From NCBI RefSeq assembly GCF_035917575.1, contig NZ_CP109090.1, positions 6,510,001 to 6,574,000 on the forward strand: a stretch of DNA of 64,000 bases, written 5' to 3'. This DNA comes from Streptomyces sp. NBC_01788 (GTDB lineage: Bacteria; Actinomycetota; Actinomycetes; Streptomycetales; Streptomycetaceae). The translations under genes and the position numbers were made by a program. Under the pieces are notes generated by a model. It saw only the letters and a list, made by a program, of their open reading frames with translations, was not told where the DNA came from and searched no databases. This document shows, piece by piece, positions 31,662 to 39,352 of the stretch; the stretch's first letter is position 1; each line of letters opens with the position of its first letter.

Positions 31662-31672
31662 TTCCCCTGCCG

Positions 31673-31903
31673 TCAGCCGACGAGAACGGAGACGCGGGTG
31701 TCGAGCACAGCCGCAATCCGAAGTAAGTCGCTGTAGCGGGGGTCGCCCTCACCGGACTCGATGCGCTGGAGCGTGCTGCGGCTCAGCCCTGTGGCCTCAC
31801 AGAAGGATTCCTGGGTGTGGTGCGCCGCGGTGCGCAGGTCTGCGATTCGTTCGCCCAGCTCCCGGCGCCGCTGAATGATCCAGTCCGGGTGATCGCGAGG
31901 CAC
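31673..31903 (-). CDS. Small XRE-type repressor
   Basis: 76 residues, consisting almost only of an HTH of Cro/CI type: RIADLRTAAHHTQESFCEAT, then LSRSTLQRIESGEGDPRYSD and LLRIAAVLDTRV. Transcribed from the right, convergent with the graspetide operon. Could be the lysogeny-maintaining repressor, a regulator of cargo genes, or a stand-alone antitoxin-like HTH. Its promoter lies in the relatively AT-rich stretch 31904-31969. Confidence 0.75.
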   Translation of the reverse strand: MPRDHPDWIIQRRRELGERIADLRTAAHHTQESFCEATGLSRSTLQRIESGEGDPRYSDLLRIAAVLDTRVSVLVG

Positions 31904-31969
31904 TCGACAAACGTGGAGTGTGCATGTTCATATGTCAGCACCAGCCCTGATGCTTTTGGTGATGGCCCG

Positions 31970-32242
31970 TCACATGTGGTGTCCGGTGCTGTTGAGCTCC
32001 CGCCCCACTGGAGGACTGCAAGCCTCCGGTGGGGCGGGTTTCTGCTGTGTGCGGTCCGCCGTTCGATCGCGCAGCAACAGCCACGGTCCGGCGGCGCCGG
32101 CGCTCGGTTGGTCGGCTGCGTCCAGGAGCGTGGCGTAGGCGGCCGGACCCGCCCTTCGCGCAAGGGGGTCGTCCAGGGCCTGGTCGCGGGCGGGGCGAGT
32201 CATGGCCTTCCATGCCTGGTCAGCGCGTGATGCGCTCAGCAC
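31970..32242 (-). CDS. Possible small protein at the phage right end
   Basis: 90 residues from a GTG at 32242, with GGGGAGG 4-5 nt upstream. MLSASRADQAWKAMTRPARD opens a helical, protein-like section, but the last 30 codons run through a stem-loop (31999-32038) and look degenerate. It may therefore be a shortened or decayed gene. No family recognised. Confidence 0.35.
   Translation of the reverse strand: MLSASRADQAWKAMTRPARDQALDDPLARRAGPAAYATLLDAADQPSAGAAGPWLLLRDRTADRTQQKPAPPEACSPPVGRELNSTGHHM
31999..32038. terminator. Long stem-loop near the phage right end
   Basis: Arms CCCGCCCCAC/GTGGGGCGGG and GGAGG/CCTCC, joined by a T-G wobble, give a 16-bp stem with loop actgcaag. It is followed by TTTCT in the + direction. 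Confidence 0.65.
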
Positions 32243-32264
32243 TGTGCCTCCCCGGCAAATAGGG

Positions 32265-32525
32265 TCATGGAGTGAAGTGCACGCACGCGTGCGTGCAGCC
32301 GCGGTACGGGTTGACCGTCCACTCGAAGGGCATGCGCGAAGCGCCCGGCACCCGGTTGATGATCGAACGGGCCCGGATCTCGTGGAAGGTGATCCCGCGG
32401 AACTCGGGAGTGTCGAAGGTACGTGTGGTGACCGCGTCCGCCCCGAAGAGCGCGGCGTCGGCGGCCCGGCCGTGACCGGGGTCCCCGGAGTTCTCCGGGT
32501 CCACGGTGAGGTTGTCCCAGCGCAT
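32265..32525 (-). pseudogene. 5' fragment of an Rv2578c-family radical SAM gene
   Basis: The ATG at 32525 follows GGAGGAGGCGCC. The product MRWDNLTVDP...VTTRTFDTPEFRGITFHEIR, then NRVPGASRMPFEWTVNPYRG and CTHACV, is the conserved N-terminus of Rv2578c-type radical SAM proteins, normally about 340 residues. It is cut after the second cysteine of the CX3CX2C iron-sulfur motif, so no active enzyme can be made. The rest of the gene is not in the window and should lie beyond the left end of the integrated element. This marks the insertion point. Confidence 0.85.
32278..32297. other. Probable right attachment junction (20-bp palindrome)
   Basis: TGCACGCACGCGTGCGTGCA is a perfect palindrome. Its host-derived part encodes Cys-Thr-His-Ala-Cys-Val of the radical SAM motif on the minus strand. 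Homology to that gene family stops right after the Val codon, and the frame then reads HFTP and a stop. The intact host gene would read TAC TGC TTC here, so the crossover lies at or just left of 32280. Confidence 0.6.
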
Positions 32526-32557
32526 GGCGCCTCCTCCGGTAGTGCTGGCCCCAGAAT

Positions 32558-32571
32558 AGAACACATGTTCT
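32558..32571. promoter_or_regulatory. LexA (SOS) box
   Basis: AGAACACATGTTCT contains GAAC-N4-GTTC, the core of the actinobacterial LexA site, 33 bp upstream of the radical SAM start. As I recall, Rv2578c and the adjacent gene belong to the mycobacterial LexA regulon, which agrees. Confidence 0.6.
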
Positions 32572-32716
32572 CTTGATCGTGCGGCTGACCGTACAGGCGC
32601 CGTTCCCGATCACTCGCTGTGCCGGATCCGATCACTTGAGGGCCCCGATTTGGGGGGCCGGGCGGCGGGGTGATTGGCTTGGCCCAAGCCTGAGAACGGA
32701 TGTCCTGGAGGAAGCC

Positions 32717-33160
32717 ATGGCGCAGGTCGAGGCCACTACGGAGCGGGTCGTCGCCGCCGACGCGGAGACGGTGTTCGACGCGGTCGCCGACTACAGCGGC
32801 ACCCGTCCGAAGGTGCTGACCGAGCACTTCAGCGAGTACGAGGTGCGCGAGGGCGGTGACGGCGAAGGCACCCTGGTCCACTGGAAGCTCCAGGCCACCA
32901 GCAAGCGGGTCCGCGACTGCCTGATGGAGGTCTCCGAGCCCACCGACGGCGAGCTGGTCGAGAAGGACCGCAACTCCTCCATGGTGACCGTCTGGCGGGT
33001 CACCCCGGCCGGCGAGGGCGCGTCCCGTGTCGTGATCACCACCACCTGGAAGGGCGCCGGGGGCATCGGCGGCTTCTTCGAGCGGACGTTCGCCCCCAAG
33101 GGCCTCGTCCGGATCTACGACGGGATGCTCGCCAAGCTCGCCGGCGAGGTCGAGAAGTAG
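32717..33160 (+). CDS. SRPBCC-fold polyketide cyclase/ligand-binding protein
   Basis: 147 residues, ATG after CTGGAGGA. Pattern of the START/Bet v1-like superfamily: VEATTERVVAADAETVFDAV, then AGEGASRVVITTTWKGAGG and a long C-terminal helix (PKGLVRIYDGMLAKLAGEVE). Binds a small hydrophobic ligand in a groove in related proteins; the ligand is unknown. First complete chromosomal gene right of the junction, transcribed away from it. Confidence 0.8.
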   Translation: MAQVEATTERVVAADAETVFDAVADYSGTRPKVLTEHFSEYEVREGGDGEGTLVHWKLQATSKRVRDCLMEVSEPTDGELVEKDRNSSMVTVWRVTPAGEGASRVVITTTWKGAGGIGGFFERTFAPKGLVRIYDGMLAKLAGEVEK

Positions 33161-33318
33161 CCCGACTGGAGCAACTCCGCTGCCGACGGCCCCCGTTGGC
33201 TCCTCACCGGTTCGGGTGGATCTCTCCGCGGACCGGACGCCCGCCGTAACCCGTCGCCTTGCCCACAGTTGTCGCTTTGCGCGGCAATCGTGCGGCAGGT
33301 GCGACGAGGGAGCGGTAC

Positions 33319-35709
33319 GTGGGCGGGATCACTCTGGTGCAGGACGAGCCGGTCGCGGCGCCCCCCAGGATCCCCTTCCCGCCGCCCGTCCCCGCCGCAC
33401 CGCTCGCCCCCCGCCGGGTGCGGCTGGTCTTCTTCGGGCTGATGCTCGCGCTGCTGCTGGCCGCCCTCGACCAGATGATCGTCGCCACCGCGCTGCCGAA
33501 GGTCGTCGGTGAGCTGCACGGCCTGGACCGCATGTCCTGGGCGATCACCGCCTATCTGCTCACCGCCACGGTCGGCCTGCCCGTCTACGGCAAGCTCGGC
33601 GACCTGATCGGCCGCAAGGGCGTCTTCCAGTTCGCCATCGCCGTCTTCGTCGCCGGCTCCGCGCTCGCCGGGCGGGCGCAGACCATGGACCAGCTCATCG
33701 CCTTCCGCGCCGTGCAGGGCATCGGCGCGGGCGGGCTGATGATCGGTGTGCAGGCCATCATCGCGGACATCGTGCCGCCCCGGCAGCGCGGCCGGTTCAT
33801 GGGGCTCATCGGCGCGGCCTTCGGACTCGCCTCCGTGGCCGGACCGCTGCTCGGCGGCTACTTCACCGACCATCTGTCGTGGCGGTGGTGCTTCTACATC
33901 AACGTGCCCTTCGGCCTGATCACGTTCGCCGTGATCACCGCCGTGCTCAAGCTGCCCCGGCCCCGGGTCAGGGCCCGCTTCGACGTGCTCGGCGCGCTGC
34001 TGCTGGCCGCCGCCTCCACCTGCCTGGTGCTGCTGACCAGTTGGGGCGGCACCGAGTACGCCTGGGGATCGCGGGTCATCCTGGGCCTGGGCGCAGGCGC
34101 CGTCGCGGCCACCGCGCTCTTCCTCGTCGCCGAGCGCTTCGCCGTCGAACCCCTCATCCCGCTGCGGTTGTTCCGCGACTCCGTCTTCAACGTCAGCGCC
34201 CTGGTCGGGCTCGTCGTCGGCGTCGCGCTGTTCGGCGCGGCCAGCTACCTGCCCACCTTCCTGCAGATGGTCGACGGCGCCTCGGCCACCGAGTCCGGAC
34301 TGCTGATGCTGCCCATGATGGGCGGCATCGTGGGCGCGTCCATCGTCTCCGGTCAGCTCATCAGCCACACCGGCCGCTACCGGATGTACCCCCTCCTCGG
34401 CACCGCCCTGTCCGCCCTCGGCATGTGGCTGCTGTCCCGGCTCGAAGTCGACACGCCCCGGCTCCAATACAGCGTGTGGATGGCCGTACTCGGCGCCGGG
34501 ATCGGCCTGGTGATGCCGGTGCTCGTGCTCGCCGTGCAGAACTCCGTGCGCCCCGCCGACCTCGGCACGGCGACCAGCGCCAACAACTACTTCCGGCAGA
34601 TCGGCGGCAGCGTGGGCGCCGCCGTCTTCGGCACCCTGTTCGCCGGCCGGCTCACCGACGCCCTGCGCCACCGCGTGCCCACGCGCGCGGGTGCCGCCCT
34701 CCCCGACCCCGAGTCGATCACCCCGCAGGCCGTGCGGGCGCTGCCGCCGGCCCTGCGCGACGCCTATGTGCGGGCGTACGCGGACGCCATGCCGCGGATC
34801 TTCCTCTACCTGGTGCCGGTGCTCGTCCTCGGCCTGCTCATCGCCTTCTTCCTCAAGGAGAGACCACTGGTGTCCCACAACGCCCATGTCACCGACCCGG
34901 AGACCGCGCCGCTGAACCCCGGCGTGCCGCAGGCCCGCTCGCCCTTCGCCGCCGGTGTTCCCGTCTGCGGCACCGTGCAGCACCCGGACGGCACCGTCGT
35001 GCCCCGCGCGGCGCTCACCCTGATCGACGTCGCGGGACAGCAGATCGGGCGGGGCGCGAGCGGCGACGACGGGCGGTACGCGCTGTCGACGCCGGGCACC
35101 GGTTCGTACGTCCTGATCGCGGCGGCCGGCGGGCACCAGCCGCAGGCCGTCTCCGTGACCGTCGGCGAGCGGCCGGTCGAACTCGACGTCGTCCTCGGCG
35201 GCGCCGGCCGCCTCACCGGCACCGTACTCACCGCCGACGGCAGCCCCGTGCGCGACGCCACCGTCACGCTGACCAACGTGCACGGCGAGGTCGTCGCCAG
35301 CACCCGCAGCGGACGCGAGGGCGGCTACGCCATCACCGAACTCGTCGCCGGGGAGTACACCCTCGCCGCCAGCGCCCCCGCCTTCCGCCCGGCCGCGCTA
35401 CCGGTCAGCGTGCAGGCCGCGCGGGAGACCCGCCAGGACGTCGAACTCGCGGGCGGGGCCGTGCTGCGCGGCACCGTCCGGGCCGGCGGCGGGCGGCCCG
35501 TCGAGGAGGCGCGCGTCACCCTCCTCGACGCCGCGGGCAACGTCGTCGACACGCTCACCACCGGACCCGACGGAACGTTCCGGTTCGTCGACCTGTCCTC
35601 CGGCGAGTACACCGTGATCGCGGCCGGCTACCCGCCCGTCGCCACGGTCCTCCAGGTGGCGGGCGGAGGCCGCACGGAACGCGATCTCCAGCTCGGACAC
35701 GAGGACTGA
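33319..35709 (+). CDS. DHA2-type MFS transporter with C-terminal carboxypeptidase-regulatory-like repeats
   Basis: 796 residues from GTG 33319 (GAGGGAG upstream); TTG 33259 is a less likely start. Residues 30-520 form a 14-helix DHA2 drug/proton antiporter: [32 protein letters not shown] (motif A), [34 protein letters not shown] (motif C region). From about residue 555 to the end follow three Ig-like carboxypeptidase-regulatory-type repeats ([60 protein letters not shown]). This is an unusual fusion, although such proteins occur in Streptomyces. The repeats should lie on one side of the membrane as a binding platform. Confidence 0.88.
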   Translation: MGGITLVQDEPVAAPPRIPFPPPVPAAPLAPRRVRLVFFGLMLALLLAALDQMIVATALPKVVGELHGLDRMSWAITAYLLTATVGLPVYGKLGDLIGRKGVFQFAIAVFVAGSALAGRAQTMDQLIAFRAVQGIGAGGLMIGVQAIIADIVPPRQRGRFMGLIGAAFGLASVAGPLLGGYFTDHLSWRWCFYINVPFGLITFAVITAVLKLPRPRVRARFDVLGALLLAAASTCLVLLTSWGGTEYAWGSRVILGLGAGAVAATALFLVAERFAVEPLIPLRLFRDSVFNVSALVGLVVGVALFGAASYLPTFLQMVDGASATESGLLMLPMMGGIVGASIVSGQLISHTGRYRMYPLLGTALSALGMWLLSRLEVDTPRLQYSVWMAVLGAGIGLVMPVLVLAVQNSVRPADLGTATSANNYFRQIGGSVGAAVFGTLFAGRLTDALRHRVPTRAGAALPDPESITPQAVRALPPALRDAYVRAYADAMPRIFLYLVPVLVLGLLIAFFLKERPLVSHNAHVTDPETAPLNPGVPQARSPFAAGVPVCGTVQHPDGTVVPRAALTLIDVAGQQIGRGASGDDGRYALSTPGTGSYVLIAAAGGHQPQAVSVTVGERPVELDVVLGGAGRLTGTVLTADGSPVRDATVTLTNVHGEVVASTRSGREGGYAITELVAGEYTLAASAPAFRPAALPVSVQAARETRQDVELAGGAVLRGTVRAGGGRPVEEARVTLLDAAGNVVDTLTTGPDGTFRFVDLSSGEYTVIAAGYPPVATVLQVAGGGRTERDLQLGHED

Positions 35710-35723
35710 CCAGCGTACAAGGG

Positions 35724-35753
35724 GGAGCGCACCACCGCGCGCCGGCGCGCTCC
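35724..35753 (+). terminator. Stem-loop after the MFS gene
   Basis: Arms GGAGCGC and GCGCTCC around a 16-nt loop, 14 bp after the stop. Confidence 0.45.
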
Positions 35754-35768
35754 TCCTGACGCCAATTC

Positions 35769-35774
35769 GGGTAT
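35769..35774 (+). promoter_or_regulatory. Sigma-B-like -10 element before the phosphatase gene
   Basis: GGGTAT matches the -10 of Streptomyces sigma-B-type promoters. I find no clear -35 at the right distance, so this is tentative. It would be 87 bp upstream of the start. Confidence 0.25.
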
Positions 35775-35860
35775 TGCCGCACATCGTGACGGGCCGTCCC
35801 CGTACCGTGGTCCCCGGGGGAACAGATCTTGCGGAGCCGTGGGGAGAGGGGCCTGGGGTC

Positions 35861-38344
35861 ATGGACCGTGGCACCGAAAGGGACGTACCTCCGGGCCGCG
35901 GGGCCGTGAACCGCGCGGTGGAGGACGTCCCCGCCGGAAGGGTCCCGCTGGCCGTGGTCGTGGTCGACGACGACGGTCTGGTGTCGCACTGGAGCAGCGG
36001 CGCGCGGCGGCTGCTCGGCAGGGCCAAGGAGGAGGCGATCGGCCGGCCGGCGGCCGACCTGCTGCCCGTCTCCGGTGTCCTGCCCGACGAGGCGGACGGC
36101 GTCCCGCACAGGTTGCACGGCGGCTACGACGGGCTCGGACCCGGTCTGGAGCCGTCCCTGGGCGGACGGCTGTCCTACCCGGCCGCCGGACGGGCCAGGC
36201 TCGCCGTGCCGGAACGGGACCGGGTGGACCTCCTGTGGTGGGCCTACCCGCTGGCCGGCCCGGGGCGGGAGCGGCTGCTGGTGCTCGCCGCCGACGCGGA
36301 GGCGCTGCGCTGCGGCGACGGGCCCGAGGAGGCGTCCCGGGAAGAGGAGACGGGTGCCTTCGAGCGGGTCGCACCGGCCTTCGCCCTGCACACCGACTTC
36401 CCCGGCGCCGAGGAACTCGCGCGCCGGCTGCCCGAGATCCTGCCCAGCATGAGCGTCGGCGAGAGCGCCCGCATCGCCGCGCAGGTGCTCGAACTGGGCT
36501 ATCCGGTCATGGAGTTCAGCCGGAACGACCGGGTGCCCGTCACCCCCGACTGGGGGGTGCCGCGGCGAGCCGGGCGCAGGGCGCGCCGCGAGCGTGCCGC
36601 GCGGGCGGTGGCCCAGGGGCTGCCCTTACCGGAGCGAGGGGCCGACGACGAGGGCGAGGACCTGGAGTACGCCGCCGTGCGCGAGCGCCTGGAGTTCCTC
36701 AACGAGGTCAGCGGCAGGATCGGCACCTCGCTCGACCTCGCGCGGACCATCGTCGAGGTCAGCAGGGCCGTCGTGCCGCGCTTCACCGACGTCGCCGGCA
36801 CCTACCTGCGCGAACAGGTCGTCGCCGGCGAGGGGTTCCCCGAGGGGGTGCCGGACACCAGGACCATGTGGCACCGGGTGGCTCTCGAACACACCGACGA
36901 ACCCGGCCGCTGGGACGACGTGGTGCCGGTCGGCGAGGCCATGCCGTTCCCGGCGCACACGCCGTTCTTCCAGTGCATGACCTCGGGCGAGCCCGTGCTC
37001 GTGCCGCGGATCAGCGAGGAGATGGGCCATGCCATCGCCTCGCAGTTCGAGAAGCGGGACATCCGTCCGCTGATCACCCACCGCTCCATGCTCGTCGTCC
37101 CGCTGAAGGCGCGGGACGTCGTCCTCGGCTTCATGATCCTGCTGCGCCATCCGGAGCGGGCCGAGTTCAACGACATGGACCGGGTCACCGGAGCCGAACT
37201 CGCTGCCCGGGCAGGCCTCGTGCTCGACAACGCGCGCATGTACACCTACCAGGAGAGCGTCGCCGAGACACTTCAGGACAGCATGCTGCCGAGTATCCCG
37301 GCGCGGATGGCGGGCTGCGACATCGCCACCCGCTATCTGCCCGGCACGCTGCTCGGCCGGGTCGGCGGCGACTGGTTCGACTCGGTCAAGCTGCCCGGGG
37401 CCCGTACCGCCCTGGTCGTCGGCGACGTCATGGGGCACGGCCTGAACTCGGCGGCGATGATGGGGCAGTTGAGGACGGCCGTGCAGACCATGGCCGCGCT
37501 CGACCTGCCGCCCGCCCAACTGCTGCGCAACCTGGACGACCTCGCGCAACGGCTCGGCGACACCTACCTCGCGACCTGTCTGTACGCCGTGTACGACCCG
37601 ATCGCCGGCGAGGTGCACCTCGCCAACGCCGGCCACATCCCGCCGGTCCTGGTGCACGCCGAAGACGGCCGCAGCGAACTGCTCGACCTGCCCACGGGTG
37701 CGCCCATCGGCGTCGGAGGGGTGCCCTTCGAGGCGGTACGCGTGCCCGTACGACCCGGCGACCGGCTGGTGATGTGCACCGACGGCCTGGTCGAGGTGCG
37801 CGGCGAGGACATCGGTGTGGGGCTCGCCACACTGTGTGCGTCCGCCGCCCACCCGGCCGCGTCCATGGACGACGCCTGCGACACCATCATCCGCGCCCTG
37901 AACACACGCGGTGGCCGCAAGGACGACGTGGCGCTGCTGATGGCCCGCCTGAACGGCATCGGGCCGGACGACGTCGCCGAGTGGCGTCTCGCCCGCGATC
38001 CGGCCGAGGTGGGCCGGGCCCGTGCCGTGGTCCGCGAGCAACTGCACGAGTGGGGCCTGGCCCGGCTCGCCGACCCCACCGAGCTGATGGTCAGCGAGCT
38101 GGTCACCAACGCGGTACGGCACTCCCACGGCCGCCCCGTGGCACTGCGCCTCGTCCGCGGCGACACGCTGCTGTGCGAGGTGGACGACGACGACCACGAC
38201 CTGCCCACCCTGCTGAGCGCCGGCCCGGCCGACGAGTCCGGCCGCGGCCTGCGTGTGGTCAGCACCCTGGCCCGCGAGTGGGGCACCAGCCGTACGAACA
38301 CCGGCAAGACGGTCTGGTTCGAACTCACCCTGCCCCGCCGCTGA
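35861..38344 (+). CDS. PAS-GAF-PP2C (SpoIIE)-HATPase regulator
   Basis: 827 residues from ATG 35861, after GGGGAGAGGGG; an earlier in-frame TTG at 35774 is less likely. Domains: PAS about 25-150 (VPLAVVVVDDDGLVSHWSSG), a helical linker, GAF about 268-430, SpoIIE-type PP2C phosphatase about 468-690 (GRVGGDWFDSVKL with metal-binding Asp, LVVGDVMGHGLNSAAMMG), and an RsbW/anti-sigma type HATPase about 735-827 (SELVTNAVRHS with N-box Asn, DESGRGLRVVS). Such proteins adjust stress sigma factors by dephosphorylating anti-anti-sigma factors while their own kinase-like domain opposes it. Soluble; sensing inputs unknown. Confidence 0.92.
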   Translation: MDRGTERDVPPGRGAVNRAVEDVPAGRVPLAVVVVDDDGLVSHWSSGARRLLGRAKEEAIGRPAADLLPVSGVLPDEADGVPHRLHGGYDGLGPGLEPSLGGRLSYPAAGRARLAVPERDRVDLLWWAYPLAGPGRERLLVLAADAEALRCGDGPEEASREEETGAFERVAPAFALHTDFPGAEELARRLPEILPSMSVGESARIAAQVLELGYPVMEFSRNDRVPVTPDWGVPRRAGRRARRERAARAVAQGLPLPERGADDEGEDLEYAAVRERLEFLNEVSGRIGTSLDLARTIVEVSRAVVPRFTDVAGTYLREQVVAGEGFPEGVPDTRTMWHRVALEHTDEPGRWDDVVPVGEAMPFPAHTPFFQCMTSGEPVLVPRISEEMGHAIASQFEKRDIRPLITHRSMLVVPLKARDVVLGFMILLRHPERAEFNDMDRVTGAELAARAGLVLDNARMYTYQESVAETLQDSMLPSIPARMAGCDIATRYLPGTLLGRVGGDWFDSVKLPGARTALVVGDVMGHGLNSAAMMGQLRTAVQTMAALDLPPAQLLRNLDDLAQRLGDTYLATCLYAVYDPIAGEVHLANAGHIPPVLVHAEDGRSELLDLPTGAPIGVGGVPFEAVRVPVRPGDRLVMCTDGLVEVRGEDIGVGLATLCASAAHPAASMDDACDTIIRALNTRGGRKDDVALLMARLNGIGPDDVAEWRLARDPAEVGRARAVVREQLHEWGLARLADPTELMVSELVTNAVRHSHGRPVALRLVRGDTLLCEVDDDDHDLPTLLSAGPADESGRGLRVVSTLAREWGTSRTNTGKTVWFELTLPRR

Positions 38345-38357
38345 CCCGCCCCGTTCG

Positions 38358-38388
38358 GGACCCCGCGTTCCCCGCGTTCCCCGGGTCC
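38358..38388 (+). terminator. Stem-loop after the phosphatase gene
   Basis: Arms GGACCC and GGGTCC around a loop containing a direct duplication of CCGCGTTCC; followed by TGTTCC. Confidence 0.35.
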
Positions 38389-38475
38389 TGTTCCGACTCC
38401 CCGTGGTTGTGGGGCCGGGCCTCGGCAGGTAGACCGGAGAAACCCGAACAGGGCTTCTTCTCAAGGGAGTTGGGC

Positions 38476-39201
38476 ATGAGTGCGACGAGTCGGTACCGGA
38501 AGGCGTGGGAGGGGTTCTGGAGTGAGGCGCCCGAGGAGCCGGGTGCGGTGTTCTGGGACGCGGAGCCCGAGGTTACCGCCCAGCTCCATCTGCCCCTGCT
38601 GCGACCGCACCTGGCCGATCCGGCGCTGCCCCTGGTCGACCTGGGCTGCGGCAACGGCACGCAGACCCGTTTCCTCGCCGGACGCTTCGGGCGCGTCGTC
38701 GGCGTCGACATCGCCGCGGAGGCCGTCGAGCGGGCCCGGCGCGGCGACCGCGCGGGCCGGGCCGTGTACCGGGTGCTGGACGCCGCCGACAAGAGCGGGA
38801 CGGAGGCGCTGCGCGCCGAGCTGGGCGAAGCGAACGTGTACATGCGGGGCGTGCTGCACCAGTGCGATCCGGACGACCGGCAGGCACTCGCCGACGGGAT
38901 CGCCGCCCTCCTCGGCACGCGAGGCCGGGCCCTCCTCGTCGAACTGTCCGAGTCGGCACGCCCGGTCCTGGGCCGGCTCGCGCAGGACCCCGCCGGTCCG
39001 CCGCCCGGACTCGTCCCGGTCCTGCGGCACGGCATCGCGCCCGGTGAAGTCGCCGACGCCGCGGTGCCGGAGTACCTGCGCTCTGCCGGCCTCACCGTTC
39101 TGGCGGACGGCGAAATACCGTTGAGTACCAACGAGTTCACCGCGGACGGAGTCCGTGTCGAGCTGCCGTCGAGGTGGTTGGTGGCCGGCCGCACCCACTG
39201 A
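38476..39201 (+). CDS. Class I SAM-dependent methyltransferase
   Basis: 241 residues, ATG after AAGGGAG. Motif I VDLGCGNGTQTRFLA at about residues 53-67 and the following VVGVDIAAEAVERARR with the acidic residue that binds the ribose. No further substrate-specific motif, so the acceptor is unknown. Monocistronic, between the phosphatase and wall-polymer genes. Confidence 0.8.
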   Translation: MSATSRYRKAWEGFWSEAPEEPGAVFWDAEPEVTAQLHLPLLRPHLADPALPLVDLGCGNGTQTRFLAGRFGRVVGVDIAAEAVERARRGDRAGRAVYRVLDAADKSGTEALRAELGEANVYMRGVLHQCDPDDRQALADGIAALLGTRGRALLVELSESARPVLGRLAQDPAGPPPGLVPVLRHGIAPGEVADAAVPEYLRSAGLTVLADGEIPLSTNEFTADGVRVELPSRWLVAGRTH

Positions 39202-39292
39202 GCGGCACAGTCCGGTGGTTGTGCTCTGCGTGTCAGTGGGACGGCGTATTGTCGCATTGGCGTAGTTTGAAGGTGGTGGGGGCCGGAGCGAC

Positions 39293-39309
39293 CCCTACAC
39301 GCTGTAGGG
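39293..39309. promoter_or_regulatory. 7-bp palindrome before the wall-polymer genes
   Basis: CCCTACA-cgc-TGTAGGG, 43 bp upstream of the GT2-TagF start. Its size suits a dimeric repressor overlapping the promoter. Confidence 0.35.
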
Positions 39310-39352
39310 TTACGCCCACCCCCCACGGAACGAACAGAGACGAGAGGTGGCC

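Larger units (their letters stand above)
1..32297. mobile_element. Right-hand part of an integrated siphovirus-like prophage with a cargo arm
   Basis: A collinear head, tail and lysis programme runs from about 3.1 to 25.7 kb: HNH, terminase, portal, protease-capsid, connectors, tail tube, chaperones, tape measure, minor tail, endolysin, holins. To the right a host radical SAM gene is cut at about 32.28 kb, which fits an attachment junction. No integrase, excisionase, replication genes or left junction are present, so the left end must lie before position 1. Whether the zones 1-3.1 kb and 25.8-32.3 kb belong to the same element is inferred from the broken host gene. A separate island between phage and host would be the alternative. 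Confidence 0.75.

Noticed and set aside
31990..32045. Stem-loop considered as a tRNA 3' end
   Set aside because: The fold is one long hairpin with no cloverleaf, anticodon or CCA context.
33115..35283. 722-codon minus frame opposite the MFS transporter
   Set aside because: Composition of Gly, His, Asp and Gln typical of antisense to GC-rich genes; no motif.
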